Below, one piece after another: positions 1 to 6,763 of a stretch of 8,201 bases of DNA (within the stretch, counting starts at the first letter, position 1; each line of letters begins with the position of its first letter). The notes beneath the pieces were generated by a model that had not been told where the DNA came from, ran no database searches, and was given only the letters and a program-made list of their open reading frames with translations. The position numbers and the translations under genes are program-made. Source of the stretch: a candidate division NPL-UPA2 bacterium (GTDB taxonomy: Bacteria; Bacillota; UBA994); the NCBI GenBank assembly GCA_018725205.1, contig QLUB01000084.1, positions 1 through 8,201 of the forward strand, read 5' to 3'.

Positions 1-553
1 GCATACGCATACACCCCAGGGAAACCGAAGTGCCAATCGAAGCGGGAGCGTTTGTGCCGTGGATGCCATAACCATCGTGCCGGTGCACTTGGAGAGTCAT
101 CCCCGGCACTATGCGCGCCGCAGCCGACAGATTGCTCCACCTGCGCAAAGAACTCACGGTTGTACGGTGTTGGCGCGCGAGCGATTCCCACGTTTCGTTA
201 CCACGCAGCGTAATGCGATCGATAGTCATTAAGCCTAACCATCGCGTGCCTAGCGGGTTAGCCGGTCCCGCCGCCATTACTTGACCGGTTATGGGACTGC
301 GCCACGCGGGATGCCTGACCTTGGTAAATATCTCAAAGCGTCGTGTAGGCAGGGACACCGGCGTAGGCGTGTTAGGCCTGCCAATGGAGATAGGGTAACA
401 AGCCACCTGCTCTTGACCGACAAAGTGCCGCAGCCTAAACTCCGGCAAGTTTATAATTATGGAGTGCCTAGCGTCGTCCCGAGCCAAAGCCTGTGTCCCC
501 ACACCACAACAGAGAATAAGGGCAAGCATACATATGTTACGCGTAAACTGCAT
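1..553 (-). CDS. L,D-transpeptidase (YkuD family) with internal LysM-like module, secreted; 3' end cut by window edge
   Basis: The reverse strand reads open from ATG at 553 to the left edge, giving 184 codons and no stop. Residues 1-24 are a Sec signal peptide (hydrophobic 8-19, likely cleavage after ALA at 22-24). Residues 31-110 match the first half of a YkuD/ErfK domain: INLPEFRLR, YPISIG, NTPTP, FEIFTKV, HPAW and LGTRWLGL at 101-108. Residues 162-184 carry the active-site half, GYGIHGTN with His165 and SLGCMRM with the likely nucleophile Cys181. Between them, about 112-157, lies a LysM-like stretch (NETWESLA, then IVPGMTLQV). The family forms 3-3 peptidoglycan cross-links or attaches proteins to the wall by L,D-transpeptidation; here it would act outside the membrane. 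AAAGGAG (561-567) sits 7 nt before the ATG. The gene diverges from the transporter operon. The family call is firm; exact substrate and C-terminus are not visible. Confidence 0.9.
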   Translation of the reverse strand, partial: MQFTRNICMLALILCCGVGTQALARDDARHSIIINLPEFRLRHFVGQEQVACYPISIGRPNTPTPVSLPTRRFEIFTKVRHPAWRSPITGQVMAAGPANPLGTRWLGLMTIDRITLRGNETWESLARQHRTTVSSLRRWSNLSAAARIVPGMTLQVHRHDGYGIHGTNAPASIGTSVSLGCMRM

Positions 554-564
554 TTTCCCGCTCC

Positions 565-611
565 TTTCTTAAGCCACATTAGTATATGCAGAAGCGCGGG
601 CCCTTAAGAAA
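565..611. repeat. 9-bp inverted repeat flanking the -10 box
   Basis: TTTCTTAAG at 565-573 is the exact reverse complement of CTTAAGAAA at 603-611. The 29-bp gap holds the minus-strand TATACT (581-586) and a GGGCCC palindrome (598-603). The placement suits an operator or a structure controlling the transpeptidase promoter. Each arm contains the self-complementary CTTAAG, which makes a chance match more likely. Confidence 0.4.
581..586 (-). promoter_or_regulatory. Candidate -10 box of the transpeptidase gene
   Basis: TATACT on the minus strand (five of six bases match TATAAT) lies 27 nt upstream of the ATG at 553, which would give a leader of about 20 nt carrying the ribosome binding site. No convincing -35 box stands 16-18 nt further upstream, so the promoter may be weak or activator-dependent. 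Confidence 0.4.
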
Positions 612-638
612 AGTCATAGAATCGCAATACAAAAGGCG

Positions 639-667
639 TTGCTTTGGCCGCTTAATTGCTGTATAGT
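639..667 (+). promoter_or_regulatory. Weak candidate promoter for the transporter operon
   Basis: TTGCTT (639-644) and TATAGT (662-667) are separated by 17 bp. The -10 matches five of six consensus bases and the -35 only three. It would leave a leader of roughly 180 nt before the binding-protein start. TATAAC at 681-686 is an alternative -10. Confidence 0.25.
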
Positions 668-759
668 TGTCCACATCATGTATAACTATTCAGGGCACCG
701 ATGCGCTATGCCGCCAGACTATCGCCAGTCGGGCTGCGACCTGCTTGACCCGCAACATT

Positions 760-771
760 TTTTGCGCAAAA
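760..771. promoter_or_regulatory. 12-bp perfect palindrome, possible operator
   Basis: TTTTGCGCAAAA is a perfect 12-bp palindrome centred 90 nt upstream of the binding-protein start. It has the size and symmetry of a site for a dimeric repressor or activator, but no regulator can be assigned. Confidence 0.3.
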
Positions 772-842
772 TGCAGGATTCACCAGTGCTAGAATAGTAT
801 TATGCATGAGGAAGTATTGCTTCTTGACACTCGACATCATTT

Positions 843-849
843 AGGAGGG
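843..849 (+). promoter_or_regulatory. Ribosome binding site that fixes the binding-protein start
   Basis: AGGAGGG stands 7 nt before ATG 856. It rules out the in-frame ATG at 802 as the main start. Confidence 0.85.
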
Positions 850-855
850 AAATAC

Positions 856-2820
856 ATGGGAAGAAAAACTCTAGTTGTTCTGGCGGTCGTATCGCTCCTA
901 GTCACTGGCTTCTACGTCCCTGGGCCGTCGGCCACAGCGTCGCCTAGGATTGCCGTAAACATTAACGGCCGCCCACTGGTGACTGACGTCGCTCCGGCCA
1001 TAGTGAACGGGCGCACCTTAGTTCCCTTCCGCGCCATCTTTGAAGCTCTGGGAGCAAGGGTGGATTGGGACGAAGCCACCAACACCGTGCGCGGCACAAG
1101 GGGACAGACTACCGTCAGGCTGACGCTTGGGCAGCGGATGGCCTTTGTTAACGGCGCGCCTATGCCCATTGACGTAGCCCCGCAAATTCTTAACGGTCGC
1201 ACCATGGTGCCCGGCCGCTTTGTGGCCGAAACTTTGGAGAGCAAGGTGGAATGGATTCAGGCCACCAATACCGTGGCCATCACCACCCCGACAGAAGCCG
1301 CGGTCGGCGGCGAAATCGTGTTTGGCTTAGGCGGCGACCCCACTACGCTTAACCCCATCCTCAGCACCGACTCCGCTTCAAACTCGGTTATCAACATGAT
1401 TCATAACGGCCTCGTGCGCACTAACGAGCGCCTAGAGTTTATGGGTGACTTGGCGGAAGACTGGATAGTTAGCCCCGACAACTTGACGCTCACTTTCCTT
1501 ATGCGCCGCGGTGTGCAATGGCACGACGGCAGGCCATTTACCGCCCACGACGTTAAGTTCACCTACGACGCCATTATGCATCCCGACTATACCGGCGTAC
1601 GCAGGCGCGATTTCCGTGCCGTGCGGGAAATCACCGCACCGAACGACCACACACTGGTGATCCGCCTCAGCCAAGTTGACTCAGCGTTCATCTCCAAACT
1701 GACGATTGGGATTATCCCTCGCCATATCTTTAGCGGCACGCCTGTGGCTCAACTACGCGAGCATGCCCGCAGCCGCTCCCCGATCGGCACCGGACCCTAC
1801 TTCTTTAGACAATGGATCCCCGGGCAATTCGTAGTGCTTGAGCGTAACCCAAACTACTTCTGGGCCGGCAACGAGCCCTACATCCAGCACATTCGTTACC
1901 GCATCATCCATGACACGCAAGCTATGCTCGTGGCACTTGAGGCCGGGCAGATTGACTGGATGGGCTCCATTCCCGTCGACGACATCGAGCGCGTGCGCAC
2001 AACCCACGCGGCGCGACTGCAATTTAGGGAGCTAAAGCAGCACGGGTACTGGTACATTGGCATGAAGCAAGACCACCCCATCTTCAGAGATGTGCGCGTC
2101 CGCCATGCCATGAAGTATTCGCTTGACCGCCCAGGCATGGTGCAAACGCTGTTTAGGGGCTACGGCACCGTAATTAACGCAGACCAGCCGCCTACTTCGT
2201 GGGCACATAACCCCAATGTCTACAATTACCCGCACAACAGGCAAAAAGCCATTGACCTACTGGTGCAGGCAGGCTGGAACAGGGTGGGAGCGGACGGAAT
2301 CCGCATGAACGCTCAAGGCCGGCGCCTTGCGTTTACCCTCATCAGCGCTTCCGGCGACCAAACCCGTGTCGAAATGCTGGCCATTATTCGCAACCAGTGG
2401 CGAGCGGTAGGCATTGACATGACCATCGAGCTGTTTGAAGTCTCCGTGTACTTCGGGAAGCTCGACGCGGGCGAATTTGAGATCTACCAGTGGGGCTGGA
2501 ACCTAGGTCTTGACCCAGACAACTTTATTTTCTTCCACTCTACCTCTGGTTTCAACGCTGAGGGCATCCTGATGGGCTTTAACGATGTCGGTTATAACAA
2601 CCCTCAAGTCGACCGCCTCATTGAGCAAGCCCGCGCCACCTTCGATCAGGAGACGCGTCGTCAGTTCTACTGGCAAATTTCAGAGATTCTCAACCGCGAA
2701 CTCCCCTACGTCTTCCTCTACAACCGCAACTTAGTGGCAGCCCACCACAGGCGCATTCAAGGGATAGTGTGGTCCCATATCGGCACGCTGTTCCCAGAGA
2801 AGTGGTTTATCGGCAGATAG
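856..2820 (+). CDS. Peptide-type ABC transporter substrate-binding protein with N-terminal stalk (copper amine oxidase-like) domain
   Basis: Extracytoplasmic binding protein of the OppA/DppA class (SBP_bac_5), 654 residues. Residues 1-28 are a Sec signal peptide ending near SATA. Residues about 31-143 form a copper amine oxidase N-terminal-like stalk domain with two repeats, marked by NGRTLVP (51-57) and NGRTMVP (113-119). From about 152 to the end is the binding domain. Its start reads FGLGGDPTTLNP, and its family signature lies at about 199-240 (LAEDW, then WHDGRPFTAHDVKF). The binding domain alone is about 500 residues, usual for the family, so the stalk explains the extra length. ATG at 856 is chosen because AGGAGGG (843-849) lies 7 nt upstream and the signal peptide follows directly. 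The protein has no cysteine, hence no lipobox, unlike most Gram-positive binding proteins. First gene of the operon; ligand unknown (peptides likely, nickel or other oligomers possible). Confidence 0.93.
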   Translation: MGRKTLVVLAVVSLLVTGFYVPGPSATASPRIAVNINGRPLVTDVAPAIVNGRTLVPFRAIFEALGARVDWDEATNTVRGTRGQTTVRLTLGQRMAFVNGAPMPIDVAPQILNGRTMVPGRFVAETLESKVEWIQATNTVAITTPTEAAVGGEIVFGLGGDPTTLNPILSTDSASNSVINMIHNGLVRTNERLEFMGDLAEDWIVSPDNLTLTFLMRRGVQWHDGRPFTAHDVKFTYDAIMHPDYTGVRRRDFRAVREITAPNDHTLVIRLSQVDSAFISKLTIGIIPRHIFSGTPVAQLREHARSRSPIGTGPYFFRQWIPGQFVVLERNPNYFWAGNEPYIQHIRYRIIHDTQAMLVALEAGQIDWMGSIPVDDIERVRTTHAARLQFRELKQHGYWYIGMKQDHPIFRDVRVRHAMKYSLDRPGMVQTLFRGYGTVINADQPPTSWAHNPNVYNYPHNRQKAIDLLVQAGWNRVGADGIRMNAQGRRLAFTLISASGDQTRVEMLAIIRNQWRAVGIDMTIELFEVSVYFGKLDAGEFEIYQWGWNLGLDPDNFIFFHSTSGFNAEGILMGFNDVGYNNPQVDRLIEQARATFDQETRRQFYWQISEILNRELPYVFLYNRNLVAAHHRRIQGIVWSHIGTLFPEKWFIGR

Positions 2821-2833
2821 CACAGTGAGCAAT

Positions 2834-2866
2834 GGGCAGGGAGAATTGCTCCCTGCCCGTCTTTTT
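2834..2866 (+). terminator. Strong rho-independent terminator after the binding-protein gene
   Basis: A perfect 10-bp stem, GGGCAGGGAG (2834-2843) with CTCCCTGCCC (2849-2858), closes a 5-nt loop and is followed by GTCTTTTT. It starts 13 nt after the binding-protein stop and lies before the permease genes. No good promoter is visible in the 41 bases before the next gene, so downstream genes probably depend on partial readthrough. Confidence 0.88.
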
Positions 2867-2907
2867 GGATGTGCATTCAATAAGCATACGTGGAAAGGGT
2901 GTAAGCC

Positions 2908-3879
2908 TTGGCCGGGTACATCGCGCGACGTTTCGTACAGATGCTCGTTCTCCTCATCGGCATCAGCATTGTGTCTTTTAGTATTATGCATATTGCGCCG
3001 GGTAGCCCCATCGACCTCATGACGGACCGCACCACTACCGCTGAGGACAAAGCGCGCATTGCGGCCATCTATGGTTTTGACAAGTCCATCCCAGAGCAGT
3101 ATGTGCGCTGGGCGGGGCAAATTATCCGCGGCGAGTTCGGCAACTCTTTTGTAACGGGCGAGCCGGTTCTAGATATGATTACGGCTCGTCTTCCCGCTAC
3201 GCTGCTGCTTAACTTCCTTACCTTAATTATTATCTACGTGTTGTCTGTACCTATTGGCATAATCTCTGCGGTTAGACAGTATTCGTGGTTTGACCATTTG
3301 GTGACGTTTTATGCTTTCCTCGGACAATCCATGCCCCAGTTCTGGTTGGCGCTGCTTCTCCTCTACTATGTAGGGCTGCGCTTCCCCTTTATCCAGACCA
3401 CAGGTATGGCCACATGGGGTGTTTCGATTGCCGAACACGGGCTATGGTATTTTTTGGTCGACCGCGTGCGATATCTCATTTTGCCGCTAGCAGTGATAAG
3501 CTTTACGAACTTAGCCAGCATCACGCGCTACATGCGCGCCAGTATGCTGGAGGTTATCAGCCAAGACTATGTGCGCACAGCTAGGGCTAAGGGTTTGCCG
3601 CAAAGCAAAGTCATTCTTAAGCACGCGCTGCGTAACGCCTTGTTGCCCATTGTCACGCTGATTGGCTTTGAGCTGCCCATCTTGTTTAGCGGCTCAGTCA
3701 TCATTGAGACCATCTTCTCGTGGCCGGGCGTCGGCCTCTTAAGCTGGAATGCGGTGATGCAGAGGGACTACCAAGTGATTATGGCTTTTAACCTGCTGGG
3801 AGCGTCGCTGATGGTTCTGGGCGCGTTTGTAGCGGACATGCTTTATCTGGTAGTCGACCCACGCATCAAGTACAACTAA
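2908..3879 (+). CDS. oppB: Peptide ABC transporter permease, OppB/DppB/AppB type
   Basis: Inner-membrane channel subunit, 323 residues, the usual length for the family. The start is TTG: an in-frame TAA lies just upstream (2902-2904), AAAGGGTG (2894-2901) is 6 nt before the TTG, and the product begins MAGYIARRFVQM, as OppB proteins do. The next in-frame ATG (M12) would cut into membrane segment 1. Likely membrane segments are at about 9-29, 97-119, 134-156, 186-204, 242-266 and 288-314. The EAA loop that docks on an ATPase is at about 220-240 (DYVRTARAKGL, then KHALRN). It pairs with the next gene product as a heterodimer. From memory it looks closest to AppB-like members; the symbol denotes the class, since Opp, Dpp and App cannot be separated here. 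Rare TTG initiation plus the upstream terminator should lower its expression relative to the binding protein. Confidence 0.93.
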   Translation: MAGYIARRFVQMLVLLIGISIVSFSIMHIAPGSPIDLMTDRTTTAEDKARIAAIYGFDKSIPEQYVRWAGQIIRGEFGNSFVTGEPVLDMITARLPATLLLNFLTLIIIYVLSVPIGIISAVRQYSWFDHLVTFYAFLGQSMPQFWLALLLLYYVGLRFPFIQTTGMATWGVSIAEHGLWYFLVDRVRYLILPLAVISFTNLASITRYMRASMLEVISQDYVRTARAKGLPQSKVILKHALRNALLPIVTLIGFELPILFSGSVIIETIFSWPGVGLLSWNAVMQRDYQVIMAFNLLGASLMVLGAFVADMLYLVVDPRIKYN

Positions 3880-3892
3880 GGTGGTGAGCTTG

Positions 3893-4762
3893 ATGAAACC
3901 TCATGTTGCCTTAATGCCCAAGGAGGAGACCTATGGGCGCATGGTCTGGCGTCGTTTTCGCCGCCATAAGCTGGCCATGGTTAGTTTGTTTGTGTTGCTC
4001 TTGCTCTATGGCATGGCCATCTTTGCGCCGATAGTTGCGCCTTATCATTACGACCACATGGACTTCACGAAGTCGTTGCATCCTCCATCGTTTACGAGTT
4101 GGTTTGGCACTGACCGCATCGGCGGCGATATCTTTAGCCGTGTAGTGTGGGGTAGCCGCATTAGTCTTGCGGTGGGTTTTGTGGCGGCAGGCATTGCTTT
4201 GGTTATCGGCACGATAATTGGGGCCGTAGCGGGTTACTTCGGCGGGGTTATTGACGACATCCTGATGCGCTTTACGGAGGTGGTAGCCTCTTTCCCTACG
4301 ATGTTCCTGCTCCTGACGGTCATCGCCGTCCTCCCGCGCAGCACCATGAACATTATGATTGTGATTGGCGCAACTGCGTGGCCGGGCTTGGCGCGCATGG
4401 TGCGCGGCCAATTTTTATCGCTACGTGAAATGGACTACGTGGAAGCCGCGCGTGCGGTTGGAGCAACCGATACAAGCATTGTTTTCACGCATATTTTGCT
4501 TAATACTATGGCTCCAATTATTGTCAATGCCTCGCTACGCATTGGAGGTGCCATTCTGGTCGAGTCGGGCCTAAGTTTCCTTGGACTTGGCGTCGTTTCA
4601 CCGCCAAGCTGGGGCACTATCCTAAACGGCGGCAGGCCGCTCCTTAGAAGCGCACCGTGGATTAGCACGATTCCGGGACTGTTTATCTTCGTGACCGTGT
4701 TGGCGTTTAACTATGTGGGCGACGGCTTGCGCGATGCACTGGACCCCCGTGCCACCCGATAG
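3893..4762 (+). CDS. oppC: Peptide ABC transporter permease, OppC/DppC type
   Basis: Second channel subunit, 289 residues, partner of the preceding permease. Near the N-terminus is a membrane segment at about 28-50. The family signature follows (FGTDRIGGDIFSRVVWGSR, 71-89), then further membrane segments at about 92-116, 134-147, 151-168, 204-225 and 258-277. The EAA loop is at about 181-200 (DYVEAARAVGA, then THILLN). ATG 3893 is chosen because GGTGGTG (3880-3886) is 6 nt upstream. GTG at 3881, one nt after the previous stop, is in frame and would add four residues but has no ribosome binding site. The gene begins 13 nt after the oppB stop, and its own stop overlaps the ribosome binding site of the next gene, a sign of tight co-translation. 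Confidence 0.92.
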   Translation: MKPHVALMPKEETYGRMVWRRFRRHKLAMVSLFVLLLLYGMAIFAPIVAPYHYDHMDFTKSLHPPSFTSWFGTDRIGGDIFSRVVWGSRISLAVGFVAAGIALVIGTIIGAVAGYFGGVIDDILMRFTEVVASFPTMFLLLTVIAVLPRSTMNIMIVIGATAWPGLARMVRGQFLSLREMDYVEAARAVGATDTSIVFTHILLNTMAPIIVNASLRIGGAILVESGLSFLGLGVVSPPSWGTILNGGRPLLRSAPWISTIPGLFIFVTVLAFNYVGDGLRDALDPRATR

Positions 4763-4777
4763 GAGGATGTTTATACT

Positions 4778-5773
4778 ATGCGATTGCTAGAAGTTAACAA
4801 CCTGAGAACGTCATTTCGAGATAAAGACGGGCACTATATCCCCGCCGTCGATGGCATCACCTTTCACGTCGATCAAGGCGAAACGTTAGGCATAGTAGGA
4901 GAGAGTGGCTGCGGCAAGAGCGTCACCATGATGTCCGTAATGCGGCTCCTTGATATCCCCCCGGCGCGAGTAGAAGCAGAAAGTATTAAGCTGCTCGGGC
5001 AAGACCTGCTTTCACAAAGTGAAAAGGCGATGCAAGGGATTCGCGGCAACCTTATGTCTATGATTTTCCAAGAACCTATGACCAGCCTTAACCCGGTGTT
5101 TACCATTGGCGACCAAATTGCCGAGACGCTTGAGCTGCACCAGAAACTGCGTAAGCCTGCGGCACTGGCTAGGGCGATTGACCTGTTGCGCAAGGTAGGC
5201 ATCCCGAGTGCCGAACGTCGCGCCCTAGATTATCCGCACCAGCTTTCAGGGGGTATGCGGCAAAGAGTGATGATTGCCATGGCGCTGGCCTGTACTCCAA
5301 AGCTCCTGATCGCGGATGAGCCTACGACAGCGCTTGATGTCACGATTCAAGCCCAAATCCTCGACCTGATTCGCGATTTGCGCCAGGAGCTTGGGATGAG
5401 CATTGTGCTGATCACCCATGACCTCGGCGTCGTCGCGGAAACCGCCGACCGCGTGGTAGTGATGTACGCAGGAAAGATTGTGGAAGAAGCGAGTGCCTTA
5501 GACCTGTTTGAGCGTCCCAAGCACCCTTACACCGAAGGACTTCTCCACTCCATTCCGCGGCTAGACCGGCGAAGCGACCGCCTGCACGTCATTAAAGGCG
5601 TGGTGCCACACCCCATGCATATGCCGCTTGGGTGCCGCTTTAATCCGCGCTGTCCCTACGCGCAGGAGCGGTGCTACACCGAATCACCCCTAGAGGTCAA
5701 TATCGGCGATGGACACCGCGTCAGTTGCTGGTATCCCCTATCTGACCGCAACACCGGGGAGGTGTCCGCATGA
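4778..5773 (+). CDS. oppD: Peptide ABC transporter ATP-binding protein, OppD/DppD type
   Basis: Cytoplasmic ATPase of the importer, 331 residues, normal length. Motifs in order: Walker A GESGCGKS (41-48), Q-loop FQEPMTSLNP (97-106), ABC signature LSGGM (156-160), Walker B LLIADEPTTALD (176-187) and H-loop His214 (LITHD). The C-terminal oligopeptide-transporter extension has GCRFNPRCPYA and cysteines at 286, 292, 299 and 317, a conserved four-cysteine pattern of this subfamily that can bind an iron-sulfur cluster in some members. AGGAGG (4761-4766) overlaps the oppC stop and lies 11 nt before ATG. The stop overlaps the next start (ATGA). It works as a heterodimer with the following ATPase. All catalytic residues are present. 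Confidence 0.94.
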   Translation: MRLLEVNNLRTSFRDKDGHYIPAVDGITFHVDQGETLGIVGESGCGKSVTMMSVMRLLDIPPARVEAESIKLLGQDLLSQSEKAMQGIRGNLMSMIFQEPMTSLNPVFTIGDQIAETLELHQKLRKPAALARAIDLLRKVGIPSAERRALDYPHQLSGGMRQRVMIAMALACTPKLLIADEPTTALDVTIQAQILDLIRDLRQELGMSIVLITHDLGVVAETADRVVVMYAGKIVEEASALDLFERPKHPYTEGLLHSIPRLDRRSDRLHVIKGVVPHPMHMPLGCRFNPRCPYAQERCYTESPLEVNIGDGHRVSCWYPLSDRNTGEVSA

Positions 5774-6738
5774 GCGACTTATTACTTGAGGTTAACAACC
5801 TCGTCAAGTACTTTCCGATACGCACAGGCTTCTTGCGTCGGGTTGTCAATCACGTGCGCGCGGTCGACGGCGTCAGTTTCTCCGTGCAGAGAGGCGAGAC
5901 ACTAGGCTTAGTAGGCGAGAGCGGTTGCGGTAAGACCACCACTGCGCGCACCATTCTGCGCCTGCAGGAACCGACTTCCGGCCAAGTAAAGTTTGAGGGT
6001 CAAGACCTCCGGAAGCTCCGCAAACAGGAACTACGCCTTAAGCGGCGTGACATGCAGATTATCTTTCAAGACCCGTATTCGTCTCTGAACCCCCGTCTCA
6101 CGGTGGGACAAATCATTGGCGAGCCGCTGCGCATCCACAAACTGGTGGGGGGCGCTGAACTGGAGGGCCGCGTCAAACAGCTGCTAGAAAAAGTAGGCCT
6201 AGCTGCGTACCATTATCGCCGCTACCCACATGAGTTTAGCGGTGGGCAACGGCAGCGCATTGGCATAGCACGCGCTCTGGCCTTAAACCCAAAGCTAATC
6301 GTGTGTGACGAGCCGGTGTCGGCGCTAGATGTCTCTATTCAGTCGCAGATCCTCAACCTCTTGGAAGACCTACAGAAGGAATACAACCTGACGTACCTCT
6401 TTATCGCGCATAATCTAAGCGTGGTCAAGCACATCTCTGATCGGGTAGGCGTCATGTATCTAGGAAAGCTCGTGGAGATGACCACGTCCACCAAGCTCTA
6501 TGCCGAGCCCCTCCATCCGTATACGCAGGTCTTGCTCTCGGCCATCCCGCAACCTGATGCTAGACGCCAGCGCTCGCGGATCGCGGTGCAAGGCGATGTC
6601 CCAAGCCCCATTAACCCTCCCGCAGGGTGTCGTTTCCATACGCGCTGTCCCTACGCCGTCGATCGCTGCAAGAGCGAAATACCGGAGTGGTTAGAAGTGC
6701 GGCCAGAGCACTATGTGGCCTGCCATCTAGCAAAGTAA
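5770..6738 (+). CDS. oppF: Peptide ABC transporter ATP-binding protein, OppF/DppF type
   Basis: Second ATPase, 322 residues. Walker A GESGCGKTT (49-57), Q-loop FQDPYSSLNP (99-108, typical of OppF/DppF), signature FSGGQ (156-160), Walker B LIVCDEPVSALD (176-187) and H-loop His214. The residue after His214 is Asn (AHNL) rather than the commoner Asp. The C-terminal extension has four cysteines at 287, 293, 300 and 318 (GCRFHTRCPYA), as in the partner ATPase. ATG 5770 overlaps the oppD stop by 4 nt and is preceded by GGGGAGGTG (5756-5764), pointing to coupled translation and one-to-one stoichiometry. Last gene of the operon; its stop is followed two nt later by a hairpin. Confidence 0.94.
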   Translation: MSDLLLEVNNLVKYFPIRTGFLRRVVNHVRAVDGVSFSVQRGETLGLVGESGCGKTTTARTILRLQEPTSGQVKFEGQDLRKLRKQELRLKRRDMQIIFQDPYSSLNPRLTVGQIIGEPLRIHKLVGGAELEGRVKQLLEKVGLAAYHYRRYPHEFSGGQRQRIGIARALALNPKLIVCDEPVSALDVSIQSQILNLLEDLQKEYNLTYLFIAHNLSVVKHISDRVGVMYLGKLVEMTTSTKLYAEPLHPYTQVLLSAIPQPDARRQRSRIAVQGDVPSPINPPAGCRFHTRCPYAVDRCKSEIPEWLEVRPEHYVACHLAK

Positions 6739-6740
6739 GA

Positions 6741-6763
6741 AGGACAGGCCTAGCGCCTGTCCT
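6741..6763. terminator. Shared hairpin between convergent operons
   Basis: AGGACAGGC (6741-6749) pairs exactly with GCCTGTCCT (6755-6763) around a 5-nt loop. It begins 2 nt after the oppF stop. Read from the minus strand it is followed by TTCTTACTTT, a usable U-rich tail. Read from the plus strand the tail is CTCTCTGTCC and weak. It overlaps the last codons and stop of the DUF421 gene, so it probably ends that transcript and may also end or protect the oppF transcript. Confidence 0.65.

Larger units (their letters stand above)
554..855. other. Divergent intergenic region between the transpeptidase and the binding-protein gene
   Basis: About 300 bases contain no supportable gene. They hold the transpeptidase ribosome binding site and -10 box, the inverted repeat at 565-611, a weak plus-strand promoter candidate at 639-667, a 12-bp palindrome at 760-771 and the binding-protein ribosome binding site at 843-849. 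An in-frame ATG at 802 would add 18 residues to the binding protein, but it has no ribosome binding site and would bury the signal peptide. Confidence 0.7.

Noticed and set aside
505..518. Lipobox-like cysteines in the transpeptidase signal peptide
   Set aside because: The residues before the Cys pair at 15-16 (ALIL) do not fit a lipobox, and a standard ALA cleavage site follows at 22-24.
281..607. Plus-strand reading frame of 108 codons
   Set aside because: It lies antisense to the well-supported L,D-transpeptidase gene, has no ribosome binding site and no recognisable domain.
824..829. TTGACA as a -35 box for the transporter operon
   Set aside because: A -10 box at normal spacing would fall on the ribosome binding site and start codon, and none is there.
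802..855. Upstream ATG extending the binding protein by 18 residues
   Set aside because: No ribosome binding site precedes it, and a near-ideal one plus a signal peptide mark ATG 856.
2731..3120. Minus-strand reading frame of 129 codons across the terminator
   Set aside because: It spans the binding-protein end, the terminator and the permease start, with no ribosome binding site or domain.
3911..4411. Minus-strand reading frame of 166 codons inside oppC
   Set aside because: It is the mirror of a clear permease gene; the composition (His, Arg, Asn rich) matches no family.
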